From positions 1-40,645 of IMG/VR virus record IMGVR_UViG_3300021957_000099: a DNA stretch of 40,645 nucleotides; one strand, 5' to 3'. The notes under the pieces are model-generated. The model was given only the letters and a program-made list of their open reading frames with translations, ran no database searches and was not told where the DNA came from. Shown one piece after another: positions 15,561 to 27,500 of this stretch. The position numbers were made by a program, and so were the translations under genes. Origin of the DNA: a virus. The number at the start of each line of letters is the position of its first letter. The first letter of the stretch is position 1.

Positions 15561-16961
15561 TTAGAAGTCTAATTTTACTTTTATCAATGTTTCAGTATCA
15601 AAACTTTTTAAAATAGGAACACTGGACTTTGCCACCGCAACAAGTTCATTATTTTCATTGTATAAACCCACAGTTGTTATATATGCCTTTGGGTCATCTA
15701 TGAAATCTTCATGTCGTAATCTACCCACCCAATAATCTCTGTTTGGTCCTGCACCCTCTTCGTGTATTTGGGTTGCTTCTTTCCCGGAATAAACAAACGA
15801 TGGATTATTGCTATAGTTAAAGTCGGTATTTTTTACTCGTATAAAATAGTGTTTAGATGGTACAAATTCTGTACTTCTTGCCTTAAAAGACCCACCCAAC
15901 TTTAGTGCGTTGAATATTTTTATAAAGTTTTGATGGTTTCTTTCTGTACCAAATAACTGATCATTTGATTCATTAAGTTCACTTGGGTCACTATACCCAT
16001 ACCAACTTAATTGTCTTCCCTTATTGTTTTTTCTTGATGCTTGCTCGGAATCTCCACGACTTACCAGTTCTTCTTCTATTTTGCTTCCAAAATGACAAGA
16101 TAAAGCATACGGATTCAATACAAGAATTCCCAAGTCAGGATAAGCAAATCCAAAACTTTCACCAGACCCTTCACCCGAACCACTTGCGTATCGTTTTTCG
16201 TCAGTCATTTCATCAACAATAGCACCAGTAACAATTTGATATACTTTACCAGTAGATGAGTTTTTATTTGCACTTGAAACAAAACGACTATCATCACGAA
16301 ATGTTTCGGTTACGGTTATATCTTCGTGTTGGACGGTCAGTCTAAATTCTAAGTTACCTGGATCGAATTTTTCTTTTAATTGAGAGGAAGAAAAGTTTAT
16401 TACATAAATGGAATCTCTATCTTTAAATGCAGTCGTATTTGAATCTAATGAAAATGTCCAACTAGAATCTCCGGGTCCTAATAAAATATTTTTGTATTGA
16501 TTATATACTGCTTTTGTTACAGAAGTTGACAAATCAGAATTTAATGATCCGTATCCGTGTTTATTTCCGTATGAAATTGAGAATTGTGCAATTGAGTTAT
16601 CGTTTGGAATTCCGTCAATGTAAGTTGGTTCATTGTATACATTTACATAATAGTCACCAAAAGCAACTTCATTCCATTTTTTTTTATTTTCACTCAAAGT
16701 GTTTGTAGTAAACTCATCTCCTGCTTCTTCTTCAGTTGGTTTATTTGTTAAATTACCAAAATCGTCAAAACTTGTTTCTGTTAAATCGTAATTTTTGGTT
16801 TCTGCATTTAGTTGCTTCCACCCACTTATATTACTTTTTAACTCGGTGTGATCTATAAAAAACTCGGTACATTCAAATCCAGACGAAAACAATCCAGATG
16901 ATACTTTTCTTACACGACCAAATACTTTATCAGTTTGTTCTATTTCTCTGTATATGCTCAT
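15561..16961 (-). CDS. Virion structural protein (tail fibre/baseplate-associated)
   Basis: A 466-residue protein that I recognise only as a structural type found in T4-like phages. The N-terminus (MSIYREIEQTDKVFGRVRKV) is polar, and there are no membrane segments. The middle has a GSGEGSGESFGFAYPDLGIL segment, then HYFIRVKNTDFNYSNNPSF. The C-terminus (ITTVGLYNENNELVAVAK, LIKVKLDF) resembles the C-terminus of the 3150-residue protein downstream, suggesting a common attachment or fold. It starts with ATG at 16961, overlapping the stop of the upstream gene by four bases (ATGA), so the pair is probably translationally coupled. An approximate hairpin (AGACTTC / GAATCT) surrounds its stop codon but lacks a U-run. 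Role in assembly versus host binding cannot be settled. Confidence 0.72.
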   Translation of the reverse strand: MSIYREIEQTDKVFGRVRKVSSGLFSSGFECTEFFIDHTELKSNISGWKQLNAETKNYDLTETSFDDFGNLTNKPTEEEAGDEFTTNTLSENKKKWNEVAFGDYYVNVYNEPTYIDGIPNDNSIAQFSISYGNKHGYGSLNSDLSTSVTKAVYNQYKNILLGPGDSSWTFSLDSNTTAFKDRDSIYVINFSSSQLKEKFDPGNLEFRLTVQHEDITVTETFRDDSRFVSSANKNSSTGKVYQIVTGAIVDEMTDEKRYASGSGEGSGESFGFAYPDLGILVLNPYALSCHFGSKIEEELVSRGDSEQASRKNNKGRQLSWYGYSDPSELNESNDQLFGTERNHQNFIKIFNALKLGGSFKARSTEFVPSKHYFIRVKNTDFNYSNNPSFVYSGKEATQIHEEGAGPNRDYWVGRLRHEDFIDDPKAYITTVGLYNENNELVAVAKSSVPILKSFDTETLIKVKLDF

Positions 16962-17629
16962 AAGAAAGTATTAATAGTTCCTTGTTCCGAAGTTTCAGTT
17001 GACGAAACTACAGTGACTACCACGGGTATTGATGTAGAACCACCACTTTCGTTTCCAATTATTGTAAGTGTTGCTCTTTGATCTGTTGTTATGCTTTTAT
17101 TAGGTTTAAATGTAAACGAAAATCCAACCTCTGTTGTTGCCATTTCACTTGAAGTATCACCTAAAAATATAGAAGCAGTTTGTGATGAATCTACATCTAA
17201 TCCAGTTCCTGTTAATGTTCCAACATTTCTGTTTGATAATACTGCGGTATAACCAAGTGTTGTATTATATACAGGTTCTGTGGTTGGGGTTATGTTAATA
17301 ACTCCGTTGTATGTTTTATCAACAATTATATTTTGCTGACCAAGTTTTATAGTTGGGATATACTCAGTTCCGGGTGGAAGTGTTACTAATTTATATTTCA
17401 AACATTGGGTTTCGTCTGTTAATGGTTCAAATACTGGTATATTTCTTAATGCGGAATCGTAGTATTGCGATCCCTCTGGATGGTTTGGATCATACAGTGT
17501 ATAATCAATTTCATCATCTGCTAACGCAAAACTTGTTATATTCAATCCATTCTCCGACGCGAGAAGTTCTCTCCCCTTGCGAGTAAGTACCGCATGAACG
17601 GTAATAGTCTCATTATTTAGATAGCCCAT
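16958..17629 (-). CDS. Virion structural protein, first gene of a late transcript
   Basis: A 223-residue protein. The N-terminal half (MGYLNNETITVHAVLTRKGR, then FALADDEIDYTLYDPNHPEG) is a pattern I associate with structural proteins of T4-like phages. The C-terminal half is rich in Thr/Ser/Val with an immunoglobulin-like feel (FSFTFKPN, TSIPVVVTVVSS), typical of phage surface domains, but no family is certain. It starts after a 56-base AT-only gap carrying a palindromic TATAAATATTTATA, which provides a late promoter 38 bases before the ATG at 17629. No Shine-Dalgarno is visible. It overlaps the following gene by four bases. The likely place is the tail tip, next to the fibre proteins encoded on either side. 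Confidence 0.72.
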   Translation of the reverse strand: MGYLNNETITVHAVLTRKGRELLASENGLNITSFALADDEIDYTLYDPNHPEGSQYYDSALRNIPVFEPLTDETQCLKYKLVTLPPGTEYIPTIKLGQQNIIVDKTYNGVINITPTTEPVYNTTLGYTAVLSNRNVGTLTGTGLDVDSSQTASIFLGDTSSEMATTEVGFSFTFKPNKSITTDQRATLTIIGNESGGSTSIPVVVTVVSSTETSEQGTINTFL

Positions 17630-17666
17630 ACTAATATATATTTAATTTAAAATTATTTCATATAAA

Positions 17667-17674
17667 TATTTATA
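17667..17674 (-). promoter_or_regulatory. T4-type late promoter TATAAATA upstream of the 223-residue gene
   Basis: An exact late consensus on the coding strand, 38 bases before the ATG at 17629. It lies within a perfect 14-base palindrome (17661-17674), so the same sequence also reads TATAAATA on the plus strand. Confidence 0.6.
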
Positions 17675-17685
17675 TATAAGATTTT

Positions 17686-18582
17686 TTATTTATCTTCTTC
17701 GAGTGGTTCGGCATAAATCTTTCCCAAAAAAGTTCTAAAATCACCATCAGCTAGTGCTAACTTACCATCACTTACCCCACCTGTGATTGGATGCTTTGAT
17801 TCATCGTTGTAGTAATCTTGATTATTTTGAGTTTCTAGATTGTAACTTTGATGTGCTTTTACATACTCTTCGTCTTGTAAATAATAGAAAGGTTCATTTT
17901 TTTCTTTTGCGTCAATATCAACTGGAATAGAAAACTCACCAGTTTTTCTGCTTGTATTAAAAATATAAGCAATATTTTGAGTTGCATTTTCATTCAAATT
18001 AACATTTCCATATTTTAGTGGATAGTGATACACCTTAAAGTCATCTAACCATCCAGTAAATCCACCAATTCTCATATTAGAAAAATTTACTTTTTCAAAA
18101 CCACGACCCATATCAACTTTTTGTAGATATTTACCATTTCCAAATACTTTTACCATACCAGTTTTTTCAAATATAAAAGCAAAATGAACCCACCCTGCAT
18201 TGGTTATATTTATTTCTAATTTATGTGGTATGGTATTTTTATCATCATCCCAACATATTCCGAGATGACCCTCTGAGGTTGATCCGCAATTATAAAATAT
18301 TCCAGTTGTTTTATCATTGTGCTCATTCATAAAAATGGGTGCATCACGATAACTTTCATTTTTAGGGTGTATCCAAAATGCAATCGATAATTCATTTGTT
18401 GTGAATGCGTCACAATTAATATCAGCAAATGATTTTGAACTATCAGATGAATAAGAATCGTTACTAAATTCAATTGCGGTTTTGAATCCACGACCAGGAC
18501 CTGCACTTATCAGTTTACCATTATACAAAACTGCATTTACTTTGGTAGTATCTTCTGAATATAATTTATGTAGTGAATTCAT
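17686..18582 (-). CDS. LamG/concanavalin A-like lectin domain structural protein
   Basis: A 298-residue protein. Residues 60-180 follow the laminin G/ConA-like jelly-roll pattern: ELSIAFWIHPKNES, then TGIFYNCG, LEINITNAGWVHFAFIFEK, VKVFGNGKYLQKVDMG, and GFTGWLDDFKVYHYPL. This fold commonly binds glycans and is frequent in phage tail proteins. The C-terminal 100 residues are polar and unassigned (FYYLQDEEYVKAHQSYN). The ATG follows the stop of the 3793-residue gene directly (TAAATG), with GGGAA a little upstream as a possible ribosome site. It is co-transcribed with the giant gene and probably decorates or extends the same fibre. A role in carbohydrate binding is inferred from fold only. Confidence 0.78.
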   Translation of the reverse strand: MNSLHKLYSEDTTKVNAVLYNGKLISAGPGRGFKTAIEFSNDSYSSDSSKSFADINCDAFTTNELSIAFWIHPKNESYRDAPIFMNEHNDKTTGIFYNCGSTSEGHLGICWDDDKNTIPHKLEINITNAGWVHFAFIFEKTGMVKVFGNGKYLQKVDMGRGFEKVNFSNMRIGGFTGWLDDFKVYHYPLKYGNVNLNENATQNIAYIFNTSRKTGEFSIPVDIDAKEKNEPFYYLQDEEYVKAHQSYNLETQNNQDYYNDESKHPITGGVSDGKLALADGDFRTFLGKIYAEPLEEDK

Positions 18583-21500
18583 TTATTTTGTTTTCCCAGC
18601 AACTGACTTTGACCAGTTTTTCTTTTTATTGTATTCTTCTGATGTCATTATTTTTGTTTTTTCATTGTTTGCTACAACTATATACCAAAAGATTTTATTT
18701 GGTGTAAAACTAAAAACATCTACATAATTTGAATCTTTAATATCTGTTGCTATAACTTGATATGTAGAAAAGTCTTCAAACTCATTTGTTTCTGATCTTA
18801 AAATTGTATAACCATCCGTTTTGTTAAATTGAGAGTTTAATCCCGAGTCATCCCATGACAATTCTATTTTATCCGCAAATTTATCATAAGAAGCATTTAC
18901 ATATTCAGGAGCACTTGGTATTCCTAATTTCCAACCCGTAACTTCCTCTGATATAGTCTCTTTACCAGATAACCCCACGGAAATTACACGATATGTTCGT
19001 TCCTCATCTAAGTTTATATCAGAGTCTAGGTATCCACCGGTTGCTCTAATTTGTGAAATTTTATCCTCCAACACCTTCCACTCACTAGAACTTTTATTTT
19101 TATATTCTATTCTAATATATGTGGCATTAAATGATGGTTTCCATGTCAATTTAACACCCTCGGGTAATCCACTTGTTGCTTCTAAGTCAGTTACTGCCGC
19201 CGTTTGGTTTAGTAACTTTACTGCAACGGGACGAGGACCAAACCAACTTTTTATATAATAACCATATTCTGCAAATATATTTTGATTATCGTATTTGTGG
19301 GTTCTTCCTGCTTTATTCCTTGAAACATAAAATGATCTAAATTTTCCTTTTAAAACTGCACCGGTTGATGTCCAACCATACTTTGTAACATTATCTTTTG
19401 TTATTAAGTCATCATCTATCATCTTTGAATAACCCGCAACCTTTACCCCAAAATTTTCTATTGAGTTTGGTATTTTTGTAAGAACACTTTCTCGTTCTGA
19501 AAGTTCTTCAACCGACATTAATCCAGATACAATTATTTTGTTATTATCTAAATCTTCTTTTATTTCCTTTTCTACTTCCTCTGGAGTTTTGGATAAATCA
19601 TATTTTTTTGAAGTTATTGCAAGGTCATTAAATTCATATAAAAATAATTTTTCTTCTTCTTTACTTACAGGTGTCGGTGTTTTTTCTTTTGGAGTTTGTG
19701 TAGGTGTAGATGTTTGTGTAGGTGTGGGTGTTGCTTTGGCAATTGGATTATCTGGTGATTCATCATCCAATAAACTTGGAGTCGGAGTTTGTGTCGGGGT
19801 TGGTGTTACTTCTGGTGTTGGAGTTGGTGTTTTTTCTATTATTTCATCTGTTAATATTTTTATATTTCCAACTTGATTTGTGAAATTTGCACTACTTCCA
19901 AAATTTCCGTTCAACTCACCATCTATTTTCTTTGATTCACTTGTAGTATAATCTAAGTTTGAATCTATAAGTTCAGATAGTTCCATTGGTTTATTTGATT
20001 TTATCAAAATCCAACATTGATTTGTTTTGTATATGATGTATCCTTTATCGTTTTTATATACATTGGTATCATTGTACGAACTATTTATTTGCTCGTATTT
20101 TCCATTTGAATCTTTAGTTTGGTCGGTAGTAAATCCACTTACCATAAGTGATATATTTTTCAATACATCAAACTTCTCAAATCTAAAAGAAATAATTGGT
20201 TCTTGTTCTGGTTTTTCATACAAGTTTTGCGGTTCACTTGTTCGTGTGTGTTTTTTATCTTGGTTGAACCAAAAAGAATCTTTTCTATATTCTTCTTTTC
20301 TATCTTCGTTCTTTTTGTATGTTCTTACAATAGTTGGTTTCCCACACAAATATCCACTTTTATCAATTGTTGTATCGGTAGTATTATCAGACACACCCAT
20401 ATTTCGTGTATAGGTATTATATGTATGTGTTTTTACTCTACCATGTGGTATTATATTTTTGTGCTTTCCTATATTACCCAAATCAAAAGGCATATACTTT
20501 TTATCAGTTTTGTATCTTTTAAATATACTTGATTCAAAATCTTCATCTATACCATTTTCCAACTGATTTTTTGATTTAAACAATTTAACAAACTCTTTTG
20601 TAAAATGAAAATCGTGGTTATTAATTTTAGTTATATCACGATACTTTTTCTTTTCTATTTCAATTTCAGCTGTGACTTGTAATTCTGTGAAATTTTTGCT
20701 AATAATTTTCCAATGATTACCCGTATCAAAATCTATTCCTGGAATTACACTTCTGTTTTCAGGAATATCTTTTTTACATTCCCACATCATTTCATTTAAA
20801 AATACTATATCACCAACTTTGTATTTTATAGATGTATTGAACTTATTTGAGTAAAGTTCACCTACATTTATTGTTTTTGTTTCTTCTATGTTTGATAAAT
20901 TAGTTCTAAAATGTTTATATTCACTTAATATATTCTTGGTTTTATTTACATTTAATTCTATTTGAAAGTTGTCATTTCCATCTTCATTAACAAAAATCTC
21001 GTTTGTGGTTTTTAGAAATAGATTATTGTGAATATAAAGATCATTTATGTTTTTTTGAGTTTTACACGGAATTGATGACCAATATTCTGATTTCTTTTTT
21101 GCATTAACTATATCAATTCTTACATCAAGGTTCATGTCATCGGAAATATCTTTTTCATATCCTGTTTTATTATACACTAATATTTTATTTAAATTACTTT
21201 TTAGTGCAAGTGTATCTTTGTCTACATCTAGGAAATCTCTTTTATTTTCAAATTCAAAATCAACTTCAAAGTTAAGAAATGCTTTTATATTTTCTGTACT
21301 ATCTGTGTATACACCCACTTGTTCAATTTCACTATACATTTCAATCTTAAATGATGGATAGTTTCTATCATCTCGTACATCCCATGTATTTCCACCATCT
21401 GATGTATAAAATAACCAATTTGAATTTTCGTTTCTAAATAAATGTTCACCGGTCTCAAGATAACCATATGAAAAATATAAACCATTTGCATTTTCATATT

Positions 21501-24500
21501 CCTCGTCAAAGTTTCTAAATCTTATTGCAAGGTTTCCTGACTCATCTGCTTTTTCGTATTCACATATTCCGTATATGTTTTTAGTAGTTGTTTTGTAAAC
21601 ACCACACGTTGGATATTTTTTATTCATAGACAATGTAACACTTCTGTCTATGGTTTTCAGTTTCCAGTGTCTGTAATACTCTGAATATTCTAGCAATGTA
21701 CTTTTGTCATTAATAATTTGATCAGCAACATACGAATACCTTCCTTCAATATCTTTATCTATAATCTTTGAAAAGCAAGTCGAATTTAAGTAAGTTACAC
21801 CTTGAGTTTTTATTTTCTTTGTAGCAGAGAACTCACCTTTATTTTCATTATATAACTTTATTTTCCATGATATAGCATTTTGGAAATTTAAACTACACTC
21901 ACTTGTTTCTTGAAACTGTGTAACGCTAAGTTGTTTTAATTTATCTTCTAAATTATTATACTTTGTTAAAAATAACTCATCTTTTGAATCTGAGTTTATG
22001 TATACAATTGGCATCTCAAACACAAATTTTTTATTTGTCTTGGATGTTATTTGAACTTTCCACATTAAAAAGTTATTAAAGTTTTCTTTATTAAGTCTAA
22101 ATAATAATTTATTTGGAACTATCTTGAACCTATTGCTTACATTTACATTTGCTTCTTGAAATGTATTTCCAATGATATTTTCATCTTCATCAAAAACCAT
22201 TCCATTACGATCAACTTTAAATTCTGGTTTTAATATAACTTCACGACCTGTATAAAATCCTTGGTTGTTACTCTGACTCGCAAGAAACCCGTCTTCAATA
22301 AATTTTGTTTTAGATACAATAAAGTCAAATGTTTTTATGTTTCTTAATTTCCACTTTTTAATATCCTCATCATAGGTAATAATCCATTCTTTATTTTCGT
22401 TTGTGTAAGTTGGAATTGGTACATTATTACTACCAAACTTATCGCAATACGATATATCATTTCTAAATCTATAAATTCCATTTGCAGTTGATTGGTTTGT
22501 ATTAAAACCATTTATTCGTATGTATCCACTTGAAAATCTAGTTTCGTTTATTTTAGATATTTTATTGATATATTGTTCATCATCAATTTGTTCTTCGTGG
22601 TCTTTTGCTTCCAGTTCATTTAATATAACAAAGAAATTATTTACTACCTCACGATTTTTTACATATGAAATATCATAATCTACTTCACCACCATCCTCAT
22701 TTATATAGTTATTAATTTGAATATCATATGTATCAGATGTAATTGGTGTTTCATTCCCACATACATCCGTTCTCATAATATCTCGTATCTTGCTATCTAA
22801 ATACATTTCAAAATTCAAAATTGATTCGTTTGAAAATACGATGACTTCTGTGGGATTTAATCTTCTACTTGAATGTTTCTCTGATGTTTGAATGTTTGTT
22901 TTCTTGGTGTGAATTAGTCCTGTATCGTATCTTATCAGTTCACTTCCCTCAAAGAACATATTTGCTGATCTTAATGACTTACCTATTGTATCACCAAGTT
23001 CTAAATTAACAAAATTTTGTAATGTTACATTTGCAGAAACTTGTGGCGTTGGTTCACCCGTTACAATTCTAAGTTCAGCAGGTTCTCTTTTCGTAAAACG
23101 ATCTGATTTAATTGGTTTTTCTATTTTAATTATAGGTGTATCAGTATATGATATAGTTTCATCTGTAATCCAGTTAAGTCCAGATATTAAGAAGTTATCA
23201 AATTTAACTCCTTTGATTTCTCCTGTATCTCGGTCTATATTAAATAAACTATCTGCTTTTAACTTTTGTGGCCATGAAGATTTCCAATTTAATGGTCGTT
23301 TACCATATACTTCTACAATCTCATCACCTATATAACCCAACCCACTTTCTATGAATTCTATTTTTCTAACGAACTGTGGTATTTTATGTATGTGCATTGG
23401 AGTTGGTTCGTGTGATGTTTGCTTTTCAACTTTTTTGATATAAGTGTTATTAAAAAAGTTTTGATTATCCATGTTTGTTTGGAATTCTACTTTCTTTCCG
23501 AGTACAACCATGAATATAAAATTAAAATCGTCAAGAGAATCACCCGCAACTACCAAGCAAAAATCGTTTTCATTTTCAATTACTTTATCTGCATGAGCTG
23601 ATGTTTCTGTGTACACTTTATAATTGATGCTTTTCTTTACATCTGCAATAAGTTCTTTTGCGTTTCCTCTAAGTTTTTCTCCTACTTGGTTGTAGATTGA
23701 ACCTACTTGAAAGTCTTCTCCACGACTTATTATTTCATTTTCGTTAAATTCATTATTTGTAAAGTTAAATTTTAAAGTAGATTTTTTTAACTTTAAAATA
23801 ACATCAGAGTTTTTGATTCTATAACTTATTTTCTTTGCTATAAATTTTACATCTAATATAGAATTTGTTCTCAGATTTAAATTATATTTTGTGGAAATTT
23901 TGTACAATGAAGGTGAATAAAAAATATCAGTTGTTTCTATTGTGTAATCTTTATTTAACTCACCACTTGCTAGATCAACTAAATCTGAAATTCCTTGGTT
24001 CTTAATATTAAAATCAGATATGAATTTGAAGTCAACTTTGTTATCAAAGTTTATTTTATTGGGAACTTTTACTAAGTTAAAGTTCTTGAAATTCTTTTTA
24101 GTATACATAACATTATTGCTATCAAAATTTCTATAATCAAATACTAACTTGTCACGATTATCAAAACTCACAAGTGAGTTGATTTCACCTGACGTATAAT
24201 ATGGTTTTTCACACGAGTCGTGATTTTTTCCATCAAAAAATCCTATTATTCTTATTATTTTATTTGAATTTTCTTGTTGTATTTGTTTGCTTCCTACCCA
24301 TCCGTTTTGAAGTTTTCCTCTAAAATTTCCATTAAAGTAAACATACTTCTTTTCACCCGAGAATGTGTATTCTTGTTTTGGTTTCTTAACATTTTCAAAT
24401 GTAGTAGAGTCAATAAAAACTCTTTCTATTAACTCTCCTTCGTATATTCCATACAATTCCGCATTTACCCAACCTTGTAAATAAGCATCGCAATCTATAA

Positions 24501-27500
24501 ATCTATTATAGTTTGATACAAAGTTTACTCTTCCAAAATAATCTGCTTTTTCATTTGGTAAATTATCCGACTCTATTGAATTATTAAACCCGGTGCTAAA
24601 CCACTCGGGTGAGTTTGTATTACTATCTATTATTCTATTTCCACCCAACCAAGTATAGTTTTCAAATTTTTTATTACGGTTTAGTGCTAAGTATTTTCCT
24701 CCATCCACCGTATTGTCTGATGCAAGTATCCATCTATTTTTATGTGATGAATAAAATACCCACCACTTTCTATTTTGATTTGCAAATACAGGTAAACCCG
24801 AATTTCCTTTAAATATAAATTCATATACTCCATTTGCGGATTCAAGTCCGAACTTGAGTCCCATTATTTGAATTCCGTCATTCAAGAAAATATCATAATT
24901 CACTAACTTACCATTGTATTGAATTCCGATTTCTTTTTCTTCGTTTAATTCTTCAACACGACACAAATTTCCTTTATGCTCAGTTAGTCCATTTATCGTA
25001 AATAAATCACGAGTTGAATCTTTAATGTCCTCTCCTATTAAACTTCCACTGTAGTTATAGTTGTAGGTTGACTCTGATTGATTATCAAATACTTTAATTG
25101 CAGATTCGTGTGTAAGTTTGTAATCTGTATTTTTGTTTTTGATATACGAACGTTCATTTCCGAATGTAGATATGTTGCTTCGGCCGTTACCAATCTTAAA
25201 ATCTATATTTAATATTTCTTGTATTTTGTTTTTATCGGAAACATCATCTTTTTCCAAATCAATCCATGTTCCCGAGTGTATTCGTGGTGGAATTATTTTG
25301 TTTCTTTCAAGTAAAGATGGTTCTACTAATAATCCAGAAATTAAATTTGCTCTTGCGGGGACTATTTTTTCTAAGTTTTCAAACAGAGATGGGTCTATGT
25401 AAGATTTAATTAGATTAAAATATTTTTGTATATCAAGTTTTCCAAATCCATGTTTAAAAAATACACGTCGCAAACCTTCAAACTTTTTGTAATATTGTGA
25501 GTATGTTTCTTGTGGGTCTCCGATAAAATCACCCATATTTATTTGTCCAAAAAATCTTATTATTTCTTGATTTACGATATCAGTTGGACTGAAGTAGACA
25601 CCTAAAGTATTTGAATCAACGGGATGCCTATCTTTAGACTTTTTAGTTGCTCTTGCAATAGGACTTAGTTGAGATACCTTTGTTTGGGTTTCAATTCTTA
25701 TTTTATTATTATTAAAAGACTTTGCCCCCATTGAAGGTAGGTTGCTTATTTCTGTTCTATTTTTTCCAACAAAGTTATATGGATATTCTGTTTTGTTGAA
25801 GTTATATGCAGTTATATCCTCAGTACCATCGGCAAGTGCATAATTCTTTATTGAATTAGTGGCAGAGGATAACCTTATGCTCGGTTTATTTACCAACTCA
25901 ATGTTGTAATCTTTTTGTAAATTAAAACGTAATACTCCTGCATTTGAATTTATTACGGTTTCTATTGTTTCTTCTTTATTGTCTTTTACAAATGATATTA
26001 TTACACGAGAACCTTCTGCATAATTTTGTAAACCCTCTGAGTTTATTTGTCCTGAATATTCTCCCTTGCCGGTTTCATCTACACCCGAACCAATGATTGC
26101 TGATTTAAAGGTAGTATACTTTGTATCCTCCACAAGTGAATATGGATGATCAAAATTTACCTTTACTTGTAACGAATTTTCTAGTTTTAAATAATCATCA
26201 AGATCGTATCCTTGGTTGTTGTTTATGTGACTTAAGAAACGTTTTTCGGAAACTTTGTCTGAATATATTCTAAGTTTATCAAGTGTTCCACGGAATTTAG
26301 TAACCGAATCATAATTACCGAAATATAATCTGTTGGTTTTAAAAACACGTGAAGATGTAAACTCCGATACTAGCATATCAATTTCAGCTGCGAATATTTC
26401 TTCTGAATCATATACTCGTTTTACATGAATTGATATTTTACTGTCTGTTTCAATGTTAGATGTCCGACAATTAATCAATATGTCATATTCAATATCTTTG
26501 TCAAAGTATATAGGATTTGAGTTTTTATCTGGACATAAAATTACACCATCCGTGTTGTAAAAATTTATATAAAACTTACCATAATTGTCACGAAAATTTT
26601 CATTTTTGTAAATTCCAAAATCCCACGAACGATTTGATTGTACAATTGGGTAGTATCCATTGTTTTTACTGAATCCCCTTGCTCTTAGTTCACGAATTGT
26701 ATAGTGTTCTCCTTCGGCACTTCCTTCGTATCTAAAATCAATAGAATGTATGTCGTTTCTAAATTTATCAGATTGACTATCATCAATAACCGATTGATGA
26801 GATAGTCCAAACGAAAGTCGTACAATTTCTCCATTGAGTGTATCATGTGCTCCAATTTCAGCAAGAGTGTATAATGGATCGTAATAATATTCATCATTAC
26901 CATCTTTGTTTTTTCTTATTTTCTTTGCACTATCAGAATAAATTGTTACGAAAGATGCGTCTGTACCTTCTTTTACACGTGGATATGAAAACGAAACACC
27001 CTCACGGAAGTTTTTCCAAGAAATTGCCATCGTTTTTGGTTCTTCCTCTCTAAGACGTTTGTCAATACGTTTCCATTTCTCCGGAACAAACGAAACCTCA
27101 TCTTTATGTTTGCTATAAAATGTAGGTGAAGTAGAGTTTATTATGTAATCATCTTCCGAGTTTATTAAGTTAGAAATACTTACTGATGGTCCTGTATTTG
27201 CAGGTAGTGTACCTGAGTTTAATTCATCAAATGTTTCTGTATCTTGGATTTGTTCAAAAAACTCTGCGTGTGCGGTGAGTTTCATTTCAAATGCACATAA
27301 ATTGGTAGTTGATTTACTAAAATCAATTGGAATTTGCAAATACTGATCTGATTCATTAATTTGAAGTGAGTAATCAAATGTACTTATTTTAAAATTAGCA
27401 TCCGAGTCTTCTGTGTCTGTATTATAGTTTATTCCTCCATATTCTCTTATTTTGAAAAGGTGGTCGGGTATACCATAACATCTAAATAATGCTCGAATTG

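Noticed and set aside
15519-15565. Rho-independent terminator after the 466-residue gene
   Set aside because: Only an imperfect AT-rich stem around the stop codon and no U-run. No convincing terminator hairpin was found in any gap.
19538-19876. Plus-strand open frame rich in Val and Gly (112 codons)
   Set aside because: It is the reverse of the Pro-Thr linker coding of the 3793-residue gene. Other plus-strand frames are likewise shadows: they lie opposite strongly recognisable proteins and show no family motifs.
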